NCBI GenBank assembly: GCA_000333235.1
Contig: CAPN01000029.1
Span: forward strand, 16,460-80,459
Length of the DNA: 64,000 bases
Direction: 5' to 3'
Origin: Pseudoalteromonas luteoviolacea B = ATCC 29581
Lineage (GTDB): Bacteria; Pseudomonadota; Gammaproteobacteria; Enterobacterales; Alteromonadaceae
The notes under the pieces: generated by a model
The model's input: the letters and a program-made list of their open reading frames with translations, nothing else
Database searches by the model: none
Told to the model about the DNA's origin: nothing
Part shown: positions 61,623 to 64,000 of the stretch, piece after piece
Numbering within the stretch: the stretch's first letter is position 1
Layout: each line of letters starts with the position of its first letter
Position numbers and translations under genes: made by a program

Positions 61623-62207
61623 ATGAAGCGAAGTAATTCTTTGAAACTCACCCTCATGCTAGGTAGTGTTTTCAGTTTAAGCGGCTGTGGCGATAGTGAA
61701 GAGCAGTCCCTTATATTTACAAACGTCGATGACTGCACTGCATTTGGTATCGACCAAGAGGCGTGCCAGGCTCAATATCAACAAGCATTGGAAAACCACG
61801 CAACAGAGAGCCCTAAATATGCAACAGAAGCGTTGTGTGAAAATGATTTTGGCTTTGAACAATGTGAAAACAGGGGGTCAATATGGCAACCGATCATGGC
61901 TGGCTTTATGTTAGCTGCTGTTGCCGAAGCCGTCGATGAAGGATTAGATTTTTATAAGAAAAAAAAGCGCAAGCAAGCTTATATGAATGGTGGATTCTTC
62001 GGTAAAGCTCGTCCATTATATCGCTCTAAAGATGATTATTTTAGCTTCCGAAACGCCAACAATCAGTATATCTCGAGTATTCGTAACCGTGGTACCGTGA
62101 TGGTTAAAAAATCAAAATCTGATTATCCTGTTACAACAAAGCGAGTAACAACTAAACGAGGTGGATTTGGTCGTAGTGCCTCTTCGCGAAGTAGTTGGGG
62201 CGGATAG
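61623..62207 (+). CDS. DUF1190 (YgiB)-family lipoprotein
   Basis: 194 residues with a lipoprotein signal (lipobox LSGC). The body is Cys-rich early, with a repeated QACQ/CEN pattern (TAFGIDQEACQAQYQQA, ALCENDFGFEQCEN), and the C-terminus is rich in Ser/Arg (GFGRSASSRSSWGG). YgiB/YjfM proteins accompany YgiC. Its stop overlaps the next start. Confidence 0.85.
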   Translation: MKRSNSLKLTLMLGSVFSLSGCGDSEEQSLIFTNVDDCTAFGIDQEACQAQYQQALENHATESPKYATEALCENDFGFEQCENRGSIWQPIMAGFMLAAVAEAVDEGLDFYKKKKRKQAYMNGGFFGKARPLYRSKDDYFSFRNANNQYISSIRNRGTVMVKKSKSDYPVTTKRVTTKRGGFGRSASSRSSWGG

Positions 62208-63361
62208 TGTTCCGCAGAAAAAGCACCGTTCGTTCCGATCTCGATAAACAAGCGCAATTCTATGGGTTTGAATTTTATAACATAGACAACGAAGTTTACT
62301 GGGACGAGAGCGCGTATTATCAATTGAGTTTATCCCAAATAGAAAACGATCTAGAAGATCCTAGTGATGAATTGGAACAGATGTGTCTATCACTTGTAGA
62401 TGAAATCTGTAAGAGCGAGTTGTTATTGCATAAGTGCCGTATCCCTGAGCGATTTTGGGATAAAATTGCACAAAGTTGGAAACATCAAGATCCAAGCCTT
62501 TATGGTCGAATGGACTTTAGTTATAACGGAAAGTCTCATGCTAAGCTACTTGAATACAATGCTGATACCCCAACTTCTTTGTATGAAGCCGCCTTTTTCC
62601 AATGGAAGTGGCTTGAACAACTCGTTGACCGAGGCTTGTTACCCAGACAAGCAGATCAATTCAATAGCATTCAAGAAAGGCTGATCGATTTTTTTTCCAA
62701 ACGTTCTAAATCAAAGCCAATGCATTTTGCCTATTCTAAGAATTCAATCGAAGACAAAGGGACCGTAATGTATTTGCAAGATTGCGGTTATCAAGGGGGG
62801 CTCGCAACTGCGTTAATTGCGATTGAAGACATCGGAATTGATGCGGTGTGTCAACTCACTGATTTAGAGGATCAACCGATTCAGCAACTTTTTAAACTTT
62901 ACCCTTGGGAACAACTCTTTGAAGATGAGTTTTCATCTTCAATTAATCTATCCAATACTGATTTTATCGAACCTATTTGGAAAGCTATTTTATCAAATAA
63001 AGCAATTCTACCACTGCTTTGGGAGAGATATCCCCAGCATCCTAACTTATTGCCAGCTTACTTTGCTGGTGAAGAAGGTGTAGGGTTAGAAAATGGATAT
63101 GTTAGTAAGCCACTATTTGGACGGGAGGGAAGCAATATTACGTTAATGCACCCAACGCTTGGGCGAATTCATCAAAGTGGCGTATATGGTTCCGAAGGCT
63201 ATATAACACAAGCTATTGCACCATTACCTAAGTATGCCGATCAATATGCCCTTTTCGGCGTCTGGCTAGTAGATCATAAAGCTTGTGGACTAACAATACG
63301 CGAAGATAACTCACCTATTACTACCGATGCTGCGCGATTCTTACCTCACATTATTATATAG
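62207..63361 (+). CDS. YgiC/YjfC-type glutathionylspermidine synthase-like ATP-grasp protein
   Basis: 384 residues with the GSP-synthase ATP-grasp fold: KLLEYNADTPTSLYEAAFFQ is the substrate-binding signature and VSKPLFGREGSNITL the ATP-grasp loop. Family members ligate an amine to a carboxylate, but YgiC's substrate is not established. The start is GTG at 62207, with GGGG six bases before; the stop TAG of the YgiB-like gene shares the G. A TTG at 62195 would add four residues. Confidence 0.88.
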   Translation: MFRRKSTVRSDLDKQAQFYGFEFYNIDNEVYWDESAYYQLSLSQIENDLEDPSDELEQMCLSLVDEICKSELLLHKCRIPERFWDKIAQSWKHQDPSLYGRMDFSYNGKSHAKLLEYNADTPTSLYEAAFFQWKWLEQLVDRGLLPRQADQFNSIQERLIDFFSKRSKSKPMHFAYSKNSIEDKGTVMYLQDCGYQGGLATALIAIEDIGIDAVCQLTDLEDQPIQQLFKLYPWEQLFEDEFSSSINLSNTDFIEPIWKAILSNKAILPLLWERYPQHPNLLPAYFAGEEGVGLENGYVSKPLFGREGSNITLMHPTLGRIHQSGVYGSEGYITQAIAPLPKYADQYALFGVWLVDHKACGLTIREDNSPITTDAARFLPHIII

Positions 63362-63449
63362 ATTGAATGCACGAAATTCATACTATGCACTAGCATAGAA
63401 CAAACTACCCTGCTGGTATAACAGCAATGCAATTTAACACCGAAAAGTA

Positions 63450-63482
63450 AAAAGCCCGACGCTTTCGGATCGGGCTTTCTTT
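63450..63482. terminator. Terminator 1 in the rRNA spacer
   Basis: Stem AAAGCCCGA / TCGGGCTTT with loop CGCTTTCGGA, T run on the plus strand and A run on the other. It may end the ygiC-like transcript as well as read-through from the rRNA operon. Confidence 0.8.
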
Positions 63483-63522
63483 TAAATAGAGTCGGGGACG
63501 CCTAGTCGGGGACGCCTAGTCG

Positions 63523-63563
63523 GGTCTGCGGCCAGAGGTCTTCGACGTTCAAAGTCTGTGAAG
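63523..63563. repeat. Spacer block, first copy
   Basis: 41 bases starting GGTCTGCGGCCAGAGG and ending GTCTGTGAAG, repeated with one change at 63767-63807. The copies follow terminators 1 and 2 at similar distances, so the whole unit seems duplicated. Confidence 0.75.
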
Positions 63564-63710
63564 GCGAAATACGACCGAAGCAAAGCTCAAAGCGTGTTGA
63601 GGTGAGGTTAGGGACGACCGAGGTACGAGGCTACAAGGACGTATTCCAACACCGCTCTTGGCTTTGGCCTTGTTTGAATTGGCGTGAGGCTTTCTAGAAC
63701 GCATAATGCA

Positions 63711-63745
63711 AAAAAGCCCGACTCTTTCGAGTCGGGCTTTCTTTT
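63711..63745 (-). terminator. Terminator 2 in the rRNA spacer
   Basis: Stem AAAGCCCGACTC / GAGTCGGGCTTT with loop TTTC and T/A runs on both sides, a near copy of terminator 1. Confidence 0.85.
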
Positions 63746-63750
63746 AATTA

Positions 63751-63766
63751 GAGCCTGGCGATGTCC
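63751..63766 (-). pseudogene. Fragment of a 5S rRNA 3' end
   Basis: GAGCCTGGCGATGTCC here matches 63922-63937, the 3' end of the true 5S gene, base for base, then the sequence turns into the repeated spacer block. It follows a terminator-like stem in the same way the intact gene does, indicating a deleted extra 5S copy. Confidence 0.6.
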
Positions 63767-63807
63767 GGTCTGCGGCCAGAGGCCTTCGACGTTCAAAGTC
63801 TGTGAAG
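63767..63807. repeat. Spacer block, second copy
   Basis: Starts GGTCTGCGGCCAGAGG, differs at one position from the block at 63523-63563, and follows the 5S fragment directly. Confidence 0.75.
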
Positions 63808-63881
63808 CAAAACTTTTTGCTTCCCTTTTCGACTTTTCACCCTACTTTCACGTAGGACATCCCTAAACACGTAATAAATAA

Positions 63882-63912
63882 AAAAGCCTCTTCGAAAGAA
63901 GAGGCTTTTTTA
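63882..63912 (-). terminator. Terminator of the rRNA operon (3)
   Basis: Stem AAAAAGCCTCTT / AAGAGGCTTTTT with loop TCGA/CGAA-type, T run on the minus strand, 10 bases after the 5S end. Confidence 0.9.
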
Positions 63913-63921
63913 TTTAATTAA

Positions 63922-64000
63922 GAGCCTGGCGATGTCCTACTTTCACATGGCAGCTGCCACACTATCATCGGCGCTGTTGCGTTTCACTTCTGAGTTCGGC
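63922..64000 (-). rRNA. rrf: 5S ribosomal RNA, 3' part
   Basis: The minus strand reads GCCGAACTCAGAAGTGAAAC then GCGCCGATGATAGTGTGGC and ends CATCGCCAGGCTC, the canonical 3' two-thirds of 5S rRNA. The 5' part is beyond the window. An rRNA operon transcribed on the minus strand thus enters from the right. Confidence 0.95.

Larger units (their letters stand above)
63362..63921. other. rRNA-operon downstream spacer
   Basis: 560 bases without a credible gene between ygiC-like and the 5S rRNA. It contains three terminators (63450, 63711, 63882), a duplicated block GGTCTGCGGCCAGAGG (63523-63563 and 63767-63807), a tandem GTCGGGGACGCCTA pair at 63491-63518, and a 5S 3'-end fragment at 63751. Open frames here (63608-63796 and 63684-63866) run through the repeats and are not genes. 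Confidence 0.75.

Noticed and set aside
63608..63866. Small proteins in the rRNA spacer
   Set aside because: They run across duplicated terminator and 5S fragments and would not be translated.

Overview
The window is a chromosomal segment of a marine-type gammaproteobacterium, most likely Pseudoalteromonas or a close relative in the Alteromonadales. The assignment rests on protein identities and gene order rather than a database search. The pointers are a FlgT/FlgO flagellar H-ring set typical of sodium-driven polar flagella, E. coli-like housekeeping synteny with Alteromonadales extras, a large secreted S8 protease with a GlyGly-CTERM tail, and a moderately AT-rich base composition. The left edge cuts flgT and the right edge cuts a 5S rRNA gene of an rRNA operon on the minus strand.

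Layout. 1-5.6 kb: 3' part of flgT, an orphan asparagine-synthase-like gene, tRNA-Arg(CCT), and a three-gene array of FlgO-family lipoproteins preceded by a sigma-54-type promoter. 5.7-11.9 kb: galU, then an rppH-ptsP-TSUP-lgt-thyA run. 12-24.4 kb: mutH; then rlmD-relA-mazG-pyrG-eno on the minus strand with barA divergent. 23.7-32.1 kb: a long minus-strand run rpoE-rseA-rseB-rseC-lepA-lepB-rnc-era-recO-pdxJ (envelope stress, secretion, RNA processing). 32.4-40 kb: nadB, ygfX/sdhE, ygfZ, slyD, a small membrane protein, a DUF481 protein, a DUF440 protein, a crotonase and an MscS channel. 40-48.3 kb: a GNAT/C39-peptidase fusion paired with a RimK-like ATP-grasp ligase, hrpB, and a periplasmic binding protein overlapping a TPR-GGDEF diguanylate cyclase. 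49-52.9 kb: the secreted subtilase. 53.1-57.9 kb: a methionine operon metA-metH(N)-metH(C), in which MetH is split at a domain linker and a MetJ-like site precedes metA. 58-63.4 kb: a DMT exporter, ettA, and a PilZ-DUF350-YgiB-YgiC run. 63.4-64 kb: an rRNA operon tail with repeated terminators and a 5S fragment.

Non-coding structure. A family of short, degenerate elements with terminal inverted repeats resembling TATACCCAAnCAACTTGAAG occurs in at least five intergenic regions (about 1.1, 14.5, 34.8, 48.4 and 53.0 kb, possibly 3.1 kb) and looks like a MITE family. A cluster of DnaA-box-like sites lies between rppH and mutH. No CRISPR array, complete insertion sequence, prophage or secondary-metabolite cluster was seen. 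Most of the window is ordinary housekeeping sequence. The less-characterised candidates are the RimK/GNAT-C39 pair, the FlgO triple array, the Asn-synthase-like orphan that lacks the glutaminase nucleophile, and the PilZ/DUF350/YgiBC operon.
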